DNA of 64,000 bases from positions 62,001 to 126,000 of the forward strand of contig SHBD01000002.1 of NCBI GenBank assembly GCA_004212735.1. The letters are read 5' to 3'. The DNA comes from SAR116 cluster bacterium (GTDB lineage Bacteria > Pseudomonadota > Alphaproteobacteria > Puniceispirillales > Puniceispirillaceae). Below are positions 9,208 to 17,962 of the stretch, piece by piece (position 1 is the first letter of the stretch; every line of letters begins with the position of its first letter). Under the pieces are notes generated by a model that saw nothing but the letters and a program-made list of their open reading frames with translations, did not search any database and had not been told where the DNA came from. The translations under genes and the position numbers were made by a program.

Positions 9208-9672
9208 CTAGACAGCGCGGTCCAGCCGTGCCCTTGCCCGCTTGGCGGCACGCCCGGAATCCACATCCTCGACAAAGAGCAGGCCCGCCAAACGGCGCAT
9301 CAACTGTGCCTCATATTCATGCATCTGGCCATCAGCAAGCACCACCATCCACGCCATCTCCATGATCGCAATCCGGTCTTCGGCATCGGTTTCTGAGCGG
9401 ATAGCGCGCACCAGCGAATGAATTTCAATGCGGCCTTCATGTGCGACGATGGCACTGTCAATGATGGTGGCAACCTCATCCTCGCTGAGATCCAGCTGGC
9501 CGGTGAGCGCATGCGATATGCTGGCCCGTTCATCCTGATCAAGCACCCCATCGGCCATCGCCGCCTCGATCAGAAGCCCGGCAAGCGTCTCCGCCCAGTC
9601 ATGATCGCCTTTTGGTGTGACGGTCTCATCGGTAGAAAATGTCTTTATCCAGCCTTCAAGTTTTTCAAGCAT
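9208..9672 (-). CDS. TerB-family (tellurite resistance TerB-like) protein
   Basis: A 154-residue all-helical protein with two acidic EF-like loops, AMADGVLDQDERA (about residues 38-50) and VLADGQMHEYEAQLM (about residues 111-125), which place it in the TerB superfamily. These domains bind divalent metal and are often linked to stress or membrane-associated complexes. No other ter gene is present, so a role in tellurite resistance should not be assumed. It lies between fdxA and the S4/helicase pair in a conserved alphaproteobacterial neighbourhood. Confidence 0.78.
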   Translation of the reverse strand: MLEKLEGWIKTFSTDETVTPKGDHDWAETLAGLLIEAAMADGVLDQDERASISHALTGQLDLSEDEVATIIDSAIVAHEGRIEIHSLVRAIRSETDAEDRIAIMEMAWMVVLADGQMHEYEAQLMRRLAGLLFVEDVDSGRAAKRARARLDRAV

Positions 9673-9702
9673 AGTATTATCCTGTTACTAATTTGCGGCA
9701 TT

Positions 9703-10095
9703 TTACAGCCCGGGTTTCAGCCTGTCGGTCAGGCGGCGTTCGCGTTTTGTCGGCCGACCAGCCCCCTTTTCCCGTGCCTCGAAATCGGAATCTTCTGCTT
9801 TGGCCTTCGTCTGTTTTGGTTGCGGCGGTGCCAGATCCTCATAAAGCAACATCGCCTCGGAGGCCGGGCCCCTTCGGGTTCCGAGCGCCACGATCCTGAT
9901 CACGCGGATTGTGTCAGCTTGGGCAAATGTGAGAGTCTGACCGATAATTGCGGCGCGATGCGGCTTGCTCATCACCTCACCATTGAGACGAAACCTGCCA
10001 CCAGCTATGGCTCTCGTGGCCATCGCCCTGGTTTTAAAAAAACGCGCATACCAAAGCCATTTATCAAGGCGCAGCGCTGTGTCTGGTCCACTCAA
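9703..10095 (-). CDS. S4-domain RNA-binding protein (HslR/Hsp15-like)
   Basis: A 130-residue protein with an S4 RNA-binding domain at residues 8-70 (LRLDKWLWYARFFKTRAMAT, then AIAGGRFRLNG) and a basic tail containing GRPTKRERRLTDRLK. It resembles Hsp15/HslR, which binds free 50S subunits carrying nascent chains. The start is a TTG at 10095, preceded by AGGACAGGC and only 7 bases after the helicase stop, so translation is probably coupled to the helicase. The pairing suggests a shared role in RNA or ribosome quality control, which is inference. Confidence 0.87.
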   Translation of the reverse strand: MSGPDTALRLDKWLWYARFFKTRAMATRAIAGGRFRLNGEVMSKPHRAAIIGQTLTFAQADTIRVIRIVALGTRRGPASEAMLLYEDLAPPQPKQTKAKAEDSDFEAREKGAGRPTKRERRLTDRLKPGL

Positions 10096-10102
10096 GCCTG
10101 TC

Positions 10103-13030
10103 CTATTCCTTTAGTTTGAGCCCTGCCAGAACGGCAAAGGGAGAATTGGGGTCGGGTTGTTTTGCGGCAGGCTTTGCCGGTCGGGGATTGCCCTTGGCAC
10201 CCGCACGCCGCTTGCCGTCATTCCTGTCAGTCTGAGACCGGCTACCGCCCTTTTTTGTATTCTGGTTTGTCGGCCGGTTGCCTCGCGATTTCTCGGCGTT
10301 CTGACGGGCATTCGGACGGGCGCGCCGCACACGCTCAAAAATCTGCAATGCCGGCTTTTCAGGATCATCGGATGGTTCCTCCCCAACGATCCTGCACTGC
10401 ATGTCCAGTAGCATCGCGCCCATCTGTTCACGGGTTGCCCCAGCAAGCGAGAGCATGTCCTCGGTAATCTTGAACTGGCCCTCACGTGCCGCGGTGCGCA
10501 CCAGCAACGCCACCCGTTCGACCATATCAACGCGCATCACTCGCCCACCGAGGCGGCGATAGCCAACGACCAGCCAGAATTCATCGGGAATATTCTCAAC
10601 CGCGTCAACGGTGACCCGCCCCGCAGGGGGCGGTGCGTGAAAATTACCACCAGCATTGACGAAAAGATTCCACAATAGCGCCCGCAATTCGATCTGCGCA
10701 GGCTTCAGCATATCCGGAAGATAGACTGTCTCAACACCAAAGCGCAGGCCCAGACGTGCCATTGCCGGGCGGTCAGTTTCCTCAAGCGCCTTTGTCAGAT
10801 GGGCGATCTCGCTGGTGCGAACCGCGCCAAGCCCCTCAAACAGCGTAAAGGCAATGCCCTTGGCAGCCCCTGACAGGGTTATCGGTTTGGCAACGGGCTC
10901 TTCAAGAACATCAGGCTGTTCAACCGGCGGGTCTGCCGGAATTTCATCCTTCGTCGGCCCGCTGGTTTCGGTCGCTGGCGCCGATGCGGCATCAGGTGCG
11001 GTTTTATTGGGAGCTGATTTATTGGGAGCTGATTTATTGGGAGCTGATTTTGGAGGCACCGGAATCTCAATCGCCTCAGGGGATTCCAGTGCCAGCAGCC
11101 GACCCAGAACATCGCGCACATGCTCGGCAACAAAGTCATTGAGCCGTGCATGCAGGCGCTGTGTCTGATCAATCGACAGCAGATCACTGTCGATCACTTC
11201 CGGACGCGGGGCGTAGAGGCCATCACCCTTGACAAGCCGGGCCACCCTGGACTCGCGCCAGCTGATTACGCCAGCCTCATCAAGCCGGAAGGCAGGAGCT
11301 GCCGATGCCGCAAAGCCCCGCACTCGGTTTTCTATCTCGTCAGGAAGGCCGCGCCTTGCCGCCGCAAGAATGGTTGATTTCTCTTCGCCTTCAGAAAGCG
11401 TCGGCTGGAAAACAAAACCGTCCAGCACACCCACCTCTTCACCCTCAACCAGAACCGTACCGTCCGTCTTTACCGAAGCCATCAAATTCTTTTTTTCCTT
11501 CAACCTTCGACTTAAATGCGCTGCCCGCCGATCAACAAACCTCTCTGACAATCGGCTGTGCAGGCAATCCGAAAGCCGATCCTCAATTTGACGGGCACGA
11601 TCCTGCCACTGGGCAGGGCTGTCTGTCCAGTCAGAACGGTGTGTGATATAGGTCCATGTTCGAATATAGGCAAGACGGGTCATCAAAGTGTCAAGGTCGC
11701 CATCCAGTCGGTCAAGTTGAGTCATCGCCTTTGCCACCATGTCCGTCGCCAGAACCCCATGCGCCGCCAGCGCAGCGTAGATGCCGGCAAGCATGTCATA
11801 GTGATTTTCGTTCAGACTCTGCCGAAAATCGGGAATGCAAGCGACATCCCAAAGCAGACGCACGGCATGGGCGTTGGTGGCCGCGGCAAGAATTTCAGGA
11901 CGACTGGACAGCGCTGCCATCGCCTGATGATCCAACGCGTCACCCTTACGGAACAGGAAGGGCAATGGCGGGGGCGTCTCAAGCGAGGCCGACAGCGTGT
12001 CCACGGTGGAAAAATCCAGATCACGGCTGCGCCAGTAAAAAGCACGTAACGGCTGGAACCTGTGCTGTTCAATGGCCTCAATCATTTCCGGGTCGAGCGC
12101 GCGGCAGCCATCAGTAACACCAAAGGTGCCATCATTGACATGCCGACCAGCCCGGCCGGCAATCTGTGCCATCTCTGCCGGTGCCAGTTTGCGCATGTGC
12201 CGCCCGTCATACTTGACATCGGAGGCCAGCGCGACATGGTTGAGATCCAGATTGAGCCCCATGCCGATCGCGTCAGTCGCAATCAGAAAATCAACATCCC
12301 CATTTTGGTAAAGATCCACCTGGGCGTTGCGGGTGCGCGGGCTGAGTCGGCCCATGACAACCGCCGCCCCGCCGCGCTGGCGGCGCACCAGATCAGCGAT
12401 CTGATAGACATCCGCAACGCCAAAGGCAACGATCGCGCTGCGCCGGGGTAAGCGCGTCAGCTTGCGCGGTCCGGCATAGGATAGCTTTGACATGCGCTGG
12501 CGTGTTTCGAACCGGGCGTCTGGAAGGAGTTGCCGCAATAATGGGCCTGCTGTCTCCGCGCCCATCAACATCGTCTCAAACTGGCCGCGTGCATGCAGGA
12601 TGCGATCGGTAAAGACATGGCCGCGCTCGCGGTCTCCGGCAAGCTGCACCTCGTCAACGGCGATGAATTCAAAGCCGCGATTGACCCATTGATCCCCCAG
12701 AAAATCCGCTGTTGTGCCGGTATCATTGCGCTCCAGCGGCATCGATTCGACAGTGGCGCAGATGTAGCGCGCCGAGGGCGGCAAAATGCGTTCCTCACCT
12801 GTCACAAGTCCAACTTTTGACGGGCCAAGGCGCGCCACCAGACGATCATAATTCTCGCGTGCCAGAAGCCGCAGGGGAAACCCGATCAGGCCCGTTGCAT
12901 AGCCGGTCATCCGGTCAATCGCCAGATGCGTCTTGCCGGTATTGGTCGGGCCAAGAACGACCGTCACTGCGGCAGAGGACCGCAATGCAGACGCATGAAG
13001 CGAGGTGGCGGAAGATCTGGTGACTGACAT
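10103..13030 (-). CDS. SUV3-like DEVQ-box RNA/DNA helicase
   Basis: A 975-residue superfamily 2 helicase related to mitochondrial SUV3 and common in Alphaproteobacteria. The Walker A is GPTNTGKT at residues 27-34, motif II is the unusual VDEVQ form, and QIAGRAGRH is motif VI. After the motor core come a helical middle region, then a Pro/Ala/Lys-rich linker (about residues 655-720) with a triple SAPNK repeat. The last 70 residues are a basic, Asn/Arg-rich tail. SUV3 unwinds structured RNA for degradation; a similar bacterial role is inference. The ATG at 13030 has no strong ribosome site. Its stop is 7 bases before the S4 gene. Confidence 0.88.
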   Translation of the reverse strand: MSVTRSSATSLHASALRSSAAVTVVLGPTNTGKTHLAIDRMTGYATGLIGFPLRLLARENYDRLVARLGPSKVGLVTGEERILPPSARYICATVESMPLERNDTGTTADFLGDQWVNRGFEFIAVDEVQLAGDRERGHVFTDRILHARGQFETMLMGAETAGPLLRQLLPDARFETRQRMSKLSYAGPRKLTRLPRRSAIVAFGVADVYQIADLVRRQRGGAAVVMGRLSPRTRNAQVDLYQNGDVDFLIATDAIGMGLNLDLNHVALASDVKYDGRHMRKLAPAEMAQIAGRAGRHVNDGTFGVTDGCRALDPEMIEAIEQHRFQPLRAFYWRSRDLDFSTVDTLSASLETPPPLPFLFRKGDALDHQAMAALSSRPEILAAATNAHAVRLLWDVACIPDFRQSLNENHYDMLAGIYAALAAHGVLATDMVAKAMTQLDRLDGDLDTLMTRLAYIRTWTYITHRSDWTDSPAQWQDRARQIEDRLSDCLHSRLSERFVDRRAAHLSRRLKEKKNLMASVKTDGTVLVEGEEVGVLDGFVFQPTLSEGEEKSTILAAARRGLPDEIENRVRGFAASAAPAFRLDEAGVISWRESRVARLVKGDGLYAPRPEVIDSDLLSIDQTQRLHARLNDFVAEHVRDVLGRLLALESPEAIEIPVPPKSAPNKSAPNKSAPNKTAPDAASAPATETSGPTKDEIPADPPVEQPDVLEEPVAKPITLSGAAKGIAFTLFEGLGAVRTSEIAHLTKALEETDRPAMARLGLRFGVETVYLPDMLKPAQIELRALLWNLFVNAGGNFHAPPPAGRVTVDAVENIPDEFWLVVGYRRLGGRVMRVDMVERVALLVRTAAREGQFKITEDMLSLAGATREQMGAMLLDMQCRIVGEEPSDDPEKPALQIFERVRRARPNARQNAEKSRGNRPTNQNTKKGGSRSQTDRNDGKRRAGAKGNPRPAKPAAKQPDPNSPFAVLAGLKLKE
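11002..11050. repeat. 15-bp tandem repeat inside the helicase gene
   Basis: The 15-base unit GGGAGCTGATTTATT on the plus strand starts at 11009 and again at 11024, with a third partial copy from 11039. On the coding strand it encodes three identical SAPNK pentapeptides in the disordered linker of the helicase. Bases match exactly between copies, pointing to recent slippage rather than selection on each codon. Confidence 0.85.
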
Positions 13031-13205
13031 CAGCGGAAACCGCAGGGCGAGAGAAAAACAAAAATCGTGCCTAGCCTAGCGGCATTTTCAGTTCGGCGCA
13101 CCATTTGTTTGCAGACATTGTGCATTCAATGCCTTCGCACTCTGAGAAGAAAAAATGAAGAAGCTGCCATACAATAAATTGCCCAAACAGCTTTTCCACT
13201 AGTTA

Positions 13206-15995
13206 TCAAAAATGTGCGGACGCCGTGGTCAGGGGTTTGCCCACCGGCGGCGCAAAATTTGTCAGGTCAATGCCCTCAACGGCTCGCTTATATTCATCAA
13301 TGGTCGGCGTCCGGCCCAGAATGGCAGACAGAACGACAACCGGCGTTGATGCCAGCAGGGACTCACCCTTCTTGTCGGCAGCATCCTCGACCACCCGCCC
13401 CTTGAACAAACGGGTTGAAGTGGCGAGAACGGTATCGCCCTTTGCCGCCTTTTCCTGATTGCCCATGCACAAATTACAGCCGGGCCGCTCAAGATAGAGA
13501 ATGTTCTCATACTCCGTGCGCGCCGCATTTTTTGGGGCGATGTCGTCAAACTCAAATCCGGAATATTTCTGCAGAATGCTCCAATCACCCTCTTCCTTTA
13601 ACTCATCGATGATGTTGTAGGTCGGCGCTGCCACCACCAAAGGTGCCTTGAACTCAACACTGCCAGCGTCCTGCTCGAGGTTGCGGAGCATCTGCGCGAC
13701 AATCTTTACGTCACCCTTATGCACCATGCAGGACCCAACAAAGCCAAGATCGATCTTCTTTTCAGCCTGATAGAAGGAAATTGGCCGAATGGTATCATGG
13801 GTGTAGCGTTTTGAGACATCGGCATTATTGACGTCAGGATCGGCAATCATCGGCTCATCGATGATGTCCAGATCGACAATTACCTCGGCGGCGTAGCTGG
13901 CATTTTCATCAGGGGTCAACGCCGGCTTTTCACCGGACCTGATCTCGGTGATGCGTCTTTGGGCAATGTCAATCAGCCTTTGGAGCATCCCGGCCTCATT
14001 GTCCATGCCTTTGTCGATCATGGTCTGAATGCGATCCTGCGAAATCTCCAGCGATTGCACCAGCGTTTCATCCTCGGAAATGCAGATTGCTGCCTTGGCC
14101 TTCATTTCTGCGGTCCAGTCGGTAAAGGTGAACGCCTGATCCGCCAACAGCGTTCCAATATGAACCTCGATGATCCGCCCCTGGAAGACGTTGTCACCAA
14201 ACTGCTTGAGCATCTGTGCCTGGGTGGCATGAACGACATCACGAAAATCCATATGCGCAGCCATGCTGCCCCTAAAAGTCACCTTGACAGATTCGGGAAT
14301 GGGCATGCTTGCCTCGCCCGTGGCAAGGGCAAGGGCAACGGTTCCAGAGTCCGCGCCAAAGGCAACACCCTTCGACATCCGCGTGTGCGAGTCACCGCCG
14401 ATGATAATCGCCCAGTCATCAACCGTGATATCATTCAAAACCTTGTGAATTACATCCGTCATGGCGTGGTAGCCATCCCCCGGGTCACGCGCCGTGATCA
14501 GGCCAAAATCACTCATGAATTTCATCAGGCGGGGGGTATTTTCCTGGGCCTTGAAATCCCACACCGATGCAGTGTGACACCCAGATTGATAGGCACCGTC
14601 TACAGTGGGCGAAATGACCGTCGCGGCCATCGCCTCAAGCTCCTGCGACGTCATCAAGCCTGTGGTGTCCTGCGAGCCGACAATGTTGACTTTGACCCTG
14701 ACATCCGATCCGGCATGCAGGACCGTGCCCGGCTCAACGCCGATGGCATTCGCGTTAAAAATCTTCTCAACGGCAGTCAGACCCTGATTTTCAATGGAAA
14801 TTTCCCGTGAGTGTGCGAAAGCTGATTGCAAGGGAACATTCAGCGTTTCGCAGGCAAAGCTCTGCAGCTTTTTACCAAAAACAACCGCATAGGATCCACC
14901 GGCCTTGATAAATTCGACTTTCTGGGCCGTGAATGACTCGGCAATCTCAACCAGTTCCTCTCCGTCATCATCACGAAGCTTTTGATCCTTGGTATTGATC
15001 GTCAGCACAGTGCCAGTCTCGACAGAATATTTCTGCTCAAGGACAGGATTGTCATCATTGTTGAGAATCGGCTTGCCATCAGGGCCCATCTTCTTGACCC
15101 AGTTTTTCAGATCAATGCCAATGCCCCCTGTGACACCAACAGTTGTCAGAAAAATCGGCGAGATGCCGTTGGTGCCGGCAACAATCGGTGCGATGTTGAC
15201 GAATGGCACATACGGGCTTGCCTGCCTACCAGTCCATAATGCGACATTATTGACGCCTGACATGCGCGAGGAGCCGACACCCATCGTACCCTTCTCGGCA
15301 ACCAGCATCACTTGTTTGTCGGGGTGCTGTCGCTGCAATTCCCCGATTTCCTGCTGCGCGGTCTCGGAGATCATACACCGGCCATGCAACTCACGGTCTG
15401 AACGCGAATGCGCCTGGTTTCCAGGCGAGAGCAGATCGGTGGAAATATCACCTTCGGCCGCGATGTAGGTGACGACCTTAATTTCCTCGTCAATGTCGGG
15501 CAGGTTGGTGAAAAATTCAGCCTTCGAGAAGCTCTCGATAATATCACGGGCGATTTCATTGCCTGCCTCTAAGGCGGCTTTCAGACGATCGGTGTCAGCC
15601 TCATAGAGAAAGACCTGTGTCTTGAGCACAGCCGCTGCAGGCTCAGCCGTTGCCATGTCATCGCCAAGGGCCAGATCAAGCAGAACCCCAACAGAGGGAC
15701 CGCCTTTCATATGTGCGAGAAGTTCGAAGGCAAATGGCGGCGCAATTTCTGCCACCACCGCGTCACCGGTGATGATCTCCTTCAAAAATTTGGCCTTTTC
15801 CGCAGCAGCACTCGTCGTACCCGGCACGGTGTTGTAGATCAGCATTTCCAACGAGTTATCCCGGTGCGGATTATCCTGATCCTTGATCTGCAGAATGATC
15901 TCGTGAAGCAGCGCGCCATCATCGATCGGCTTTGGTGCCAAACCCTGTTCTTTGCGGTTTTCAACCTCTTCGAGATAGGTGCTGTAGATGCTCAT
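13206..15995 (-). CDS. acnB: Aconitate hydratase B
   Basis: TCA-cycle enzyme interconverting citrate and isocitrate with a [4Fe-4S] cluster. The 929-residue protein is of the AcnB type: an N-terminal HEAT-like domain (MSIYSTYLEEVENRKEQGLA onward), the swivel domain, then the catalytic core. The cluster cysteines can be read as the Cys of FVGSCMVHKG and the pair in RPGCNLCMGNQ. The ATG at 15995 has AGGA at suitable spacing; the frame upstream to 16103 has no protein-like pattern. Many Alphaproteobacteria rely on AcnA, so AcnB is notable. A likely promoter lies about 220 bases upstream. Confidence 0.96.
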   Translation of the reverse strand: MSIYSTYLEEVENRKEQGLAPKPIDDGALLHEIILQIKDQDNPHRDNSLEMLIYNTVPGTTSAAAEKAKFLKEIITGDAVVAEIAPPFAFELLAHMKGGPSVGVLLDLALGDDMATAEPAAAVLKTQVFLYEADTDRLKAALEAGNEIARDIIESFSKAEFFTNLPDIDEEIKVVTYIAAEGDISTDLLSPGNQAHSRSDRELHGRCMISETAQQEIGELQRQHPDKQVMLVAEKGTMGVGSSRMSGVNNVALWTGRQASPYVPFVNIAPIVAGTNGISPIFLTTVGVTGGIGIDLKNWVKKMGPDGKPILNNDDNPVLEQKYSVETGTVLTINTKDQKLRDDDGEELVEIAESFTAQKVEFIKAGGSYAVVFGKKLQSFACETLNVPLQSAFAHSREISIENQGLTAVEKIFNANAIGVEPGTVLHAGSDVRVKVNIVGSQDTTGLMTSQELEAMAATVISPTVDGAYQSGCHTASVWDFKAQENTPRLMKFMSDFGLITARDPGDGYHAMTDVIHKVLNDITVDDWAIIIGGDSHTRMSKGVAFGADSGTVALALATGEASMPIPESVKVTFRGSMAAHMDFRDVVHATQAQMLKQFGDNVFQGRIIEVHIGTLLADQAFTFTDWTAEMKAKAAICISEDETLVQSLEISQDRIQTMIDKGMDNEAGMLQRLIDIAQRRITEIRSGEKPALTPDENASYAAEVIVDLDIIDEPMIADPDVNNADVSKRYTHDTIRPISFYQAEKKIDLGFVGSCMVHKGDVKIVAQMLRNLEQDAGSVEFKAPLVVAAPTYNIIDELKEEGDWSILQKYSGFEFDDIAPKNAARTEYENILYLERPGCNLCMGNQEKAAKGDTVLATSTRLFKGRVVEDAADKKGESLLASTPVVVLSAILGRTPTIDEYKRAVEGIDLTNFAPPVGKPLTTASAHF

Positions 15996-16210
15996 GATGA
16001 TTCCTGTTGTTTGTTTGCCAGCTGAATGTTTTTCGGCTGAATGTTTGTTAAGGGCGTCACACCCAGACCCAGAACCCGCTAGGAACGAACGCCTTTGACG
16101 CACAAATGATCAGGTTAAGGACACCCCGTGGCCGATATCCGCACGCAGCGATCATCGGTCATCTTTCTGGCGGAAAATACCCAAAAACGCGCGTGTTAAA
16201 TGAGGGGGTA

Positions 16211-16239
16211 ATTATAGAACCAAATGCGCAGATTTTCCA
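16211..16239 (-). promoter_or_regulatory. Candidate sigma-70 promoter for acnB
   Basis: Reading the minus strand, TGGAAA (16239-16234) is followed after 17 bases by a perfect TATAAT (16216-16211). The predicted start near 16204 leaves a leader of roughly 209 bases before the acnB ATG, long enough to hold a regulatory RNA structure. Motif and spacing are seen directly; activity is inferred. Confidence 0.55.
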
Positions 16240-16249
16240 GCCCATTTAT

Positions 16250-16278
16250 CCACCCCGAACCCGCCTTTGCGGAGGTGG
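16250..16278. other. Bulged hairpin in the acnB/ccmA intergenic region
   Basis: CCACC (16250-16254) pairs with GGTGG (16274-16278), and CCGC (16261-16264) with GCGG (16269-16272), giving a two-part stem with a four-base loop. It lies just upstream of the acnB promoter and in the presumed ccmA leader. No T run follows, so it is unlikely to be a terminator. Confidence 0.4.
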
Positions 16279-16391
16279 GGAGATATTGTTTTGGGAAGTT
16301 TAACACAGTCATCAAAGCAATTGGCTAAATTAGTATTACTGCGGCGTGTTTGCCTCTAGCCGCTCGGCTTGGATTTCGCTACACAGGGCAT

Positions 16392-17291
16392 ATGGAGAGC
16401 AAAGCCGACAGCATCCGCAGAAAAGCCGCATCGCGTGGAGCCGCAAGCCGCGACCGGCCAAAGGCTGCTGCCACCAAAAAAGCGCGCAAGCCGGCAGTCG
16501 CGAAACCGGCGAAGGCGGTTGACAGGAAAGCCGCCACAAAGACGGCAAAAAAAGCCACAAAGGCAAAGCCGACCGACACCGTACAGACAAAACGCCCCAT
16601 CGAGATGGGGCCAGCGCTGCGGTTGGTTAATGTCGCCATCATGCGGGGTGAGCGGCTGATCCAACAAACCATCAACCATGAAATGAGGCCGGGGCAGATG
16701 ACCCTGCTGACCGGCCCGAACGGTTCTGGGAAATCATCGCTTCTGCGCGCCATTTCCGGGCGTTTGTCAACGGTGCGTGGCAGTATAAGCTGCACCGTGC
16801 CACTGCTGTATGTCGGGCACCAGGATGGCGTTTCGGGAGTGCTGTCCGGGCGGCAGAATCTTGCCAGCTGGGCGGGGATGAATGGTGTTGCTGATGCTGC
16901 AAGCAGGATCGAGAATGCGATCGGGCAGTTGAATGCAGCGCCCTTTGCCAACCTGCCAACACGTGTGCTGTCACGCGGGCAGCGCCGGCGTTTCGCCCTT
17001 GCTCGTCTGCTCTTGGGGCCGCCGGGCGCGCTCTGGTTGCTGGATGAGCCGAGTGTCGGGCTGGATATTGATACGATGCAAGTCCTCGACAGCATGATCA
17101 GCAGCCATCTTGGCAGCGGCGGGCTGGTTCTGGCAGCGACGCATCTGCCGCTGGCTCCCTATGCCCGGCCTGAGGTATTGGCGCTGAGTGAAACCGCCGA
17201 GGAAGGCATGAATGTGGTGCTGGCCTCGCAGGCAGCGGACAAGGCAACCAAATCTGCTGCATCCGCCAAAGATGAGACGGCAGTAAGATGA
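16392..17291 (+). CDS. ccmA: Haem exporter ATP-binding protein CcmA with a histone-H1-like N-terminal extension
   Basis: ABC ATPase that powers cytochrome c haem handling with CcmBCD (release of holo-CcmE). From about residue 75 it is a standard CcmA: LRLVNVAIMRGERL, the Walker A GPNGSGKSS, a signature region LSRGQRRRFALARLLL and the Walker B LWLLDEPSVGLD. The first 70 or so residues are instead Lys/Ala/Pro/Arg-rich (many AKPAK and KKATK steps), like histone H1 or AlgP tails, and are absent from usual CcmA (about 200 residues). An AGGG site precedes the ATG at 16392; an ATG at 16605 would give the classic length but lacks a good ribosome site. The gene overlaps ccmB by ATGA. Confidence 0.9.
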   Translation: MESKADSIRRKAASRGAASRDRPKAAATKKARKPAVAKPAKAVDRKAATKTAKKATKAKPTDTVQTKRPIEMGPALRLVNVAIMRGERLIQQTINHEMRPGQMTLLTGPNGSGKSSLLRAISGRLSTVRGSISCTVPLLYVGHQDGVSGVLSGRQNLASWAGMNGVADAASRIENAIGQLNAAPFANLPTRVLSRGQRRRFALARLLLGPPGALWLLDEPSVGLDIDTMQVLDSMISSHLGSGGLVLAATHLPLAPYARPEVLALSETAEEGMNVVLASQAADKATKSAASAKDETAVR

Positions 17292-17962
17292 ACGGCGTCG
17301 TCCAGCAGATCAGACGCGATTTGTTGATTGCCTGGGCAAGCCGACTGGATATCGGCGTGATCCTGCTGTTCTTCGTGATCATCGTAACCATGTTTCCACT
17401 GGCCATCGGCCCACAGCCGGAAATTCTGCAACCGCTTGCTGTGCCGTTACTATGGATTGCTGCCTTTCTGTCGATCCTTGCAGGTTTTGACAGGCTGTTC
17501 GCGGCGGATTTGCGCGATGGCTGGCTTGATCAGGTGGCGCTCTCGCAACTGCCTCTATTCGCCTATGTGATCGCCAAGGCGATTTCACACTGGCTGGTCA
17601 GCGGCCTACCGATTTTGCTGGCGGCACCACTTATCGGCTTGTTGTTGCAGATCGACCCGTGGGTGATGCCGAGCCTGTTGATCGCCCTTGCCATCGGTAC
17701 GGCGGCATTGACTCTGCTGGGGGTGATTGGCGCCAGCCTTGCAACAGGCGCACGCCATGGGGGCGGACTGATGGCTTTGCTGGTCCTTCCATTGGCGGTG
17801 CCGGTGTTGATTTTCGGGGTGCTGGCATCAGTGCCTGAAACCGGCCAGCTACTTACACCACATCTGAAATTGCTGGGCGCCATTATGGCTGTCCTGTTGG
17901 CCATTGCACCGCCCGTGGCTGCGGCGGCGCTTGGTGAGGCGGATGATGATGGGGGATCATGA
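17288..17962 (+). CDS. ccmB: Haem exporter membrane protein CcmB
   Basis: Integral membrane partner of CcmA in system I cytochrome c maturation. The 224-residue product shows about six hydrophobic segments, starting with the DIGVILLFFVIIVTMFPLAIG helix and the conserved cytosolic stretch near LFAADLRDGWLDQ. Length and topology are normal. The ATG overlaps the end of ccmA, and the stop overlaps the ccmC start, so CcmA, B and C are translationally coupled. Confidence 0.94.
   Translation: MNGVVQQIRRDLLIAWASRLDIGVILLFFVIIVTMFPLAIGPQPEILQPLAVPLLWIAAFLSILAGFDRLFAADLRDGWLDQVALSQLPLFAYVIAKAISHWLVSGLPILLAAPLIGLLLQIDPWVMPSLLIALAIGTAALTLLGVIGASLATGARHGGGLMALLVLPLAVPVLIFGVLASVPETGQLLTPHLKLLGAIMAVLLAIAPPVAAAALGEADDDGGS

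Larger units (their letters stand above)
15996..16391. other. 396-base divergent intergenic region, acnB / ccmA
   Basis: This region separates divergent acnB and ccmA and shows no convincing gene. It contains a good sigma-70-like promoter reading toward acnB (see 16211-16239), a bulged hairpin at 16250-16278, and A/T-rich sequence at 16290-16340. I find no equally good promoter for ccmA; TTAACA near 16301 is a possible -35 without a well-spaced -10. Short frames here have atypical composition. Confidence 0.6.

Noticed and set aside
9208-9672. Tellurite resistance locus
   Set aside because: Only a lone TerB-fold protein is present, without terC, terD or terZ-type genes.
11002-11050. Short direct repeat as a possible CRISPR or iteron
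   Set aside because: Repeat unit is 15 bases with no spacers and stays in frame in a helicase linker.
13959-14810. 283-codon plus-strand frame
   Set aside because: Lies fully antisense to the well-supported acnB gene and has no family pattern; it is a codon-bias shadow.
16106-16303. 65-codon plus-strand frame in the acnB/ccmA gap
   Set aside because: No ribosome site, no family pattern, and it overlaps the acnB promoter candidate.
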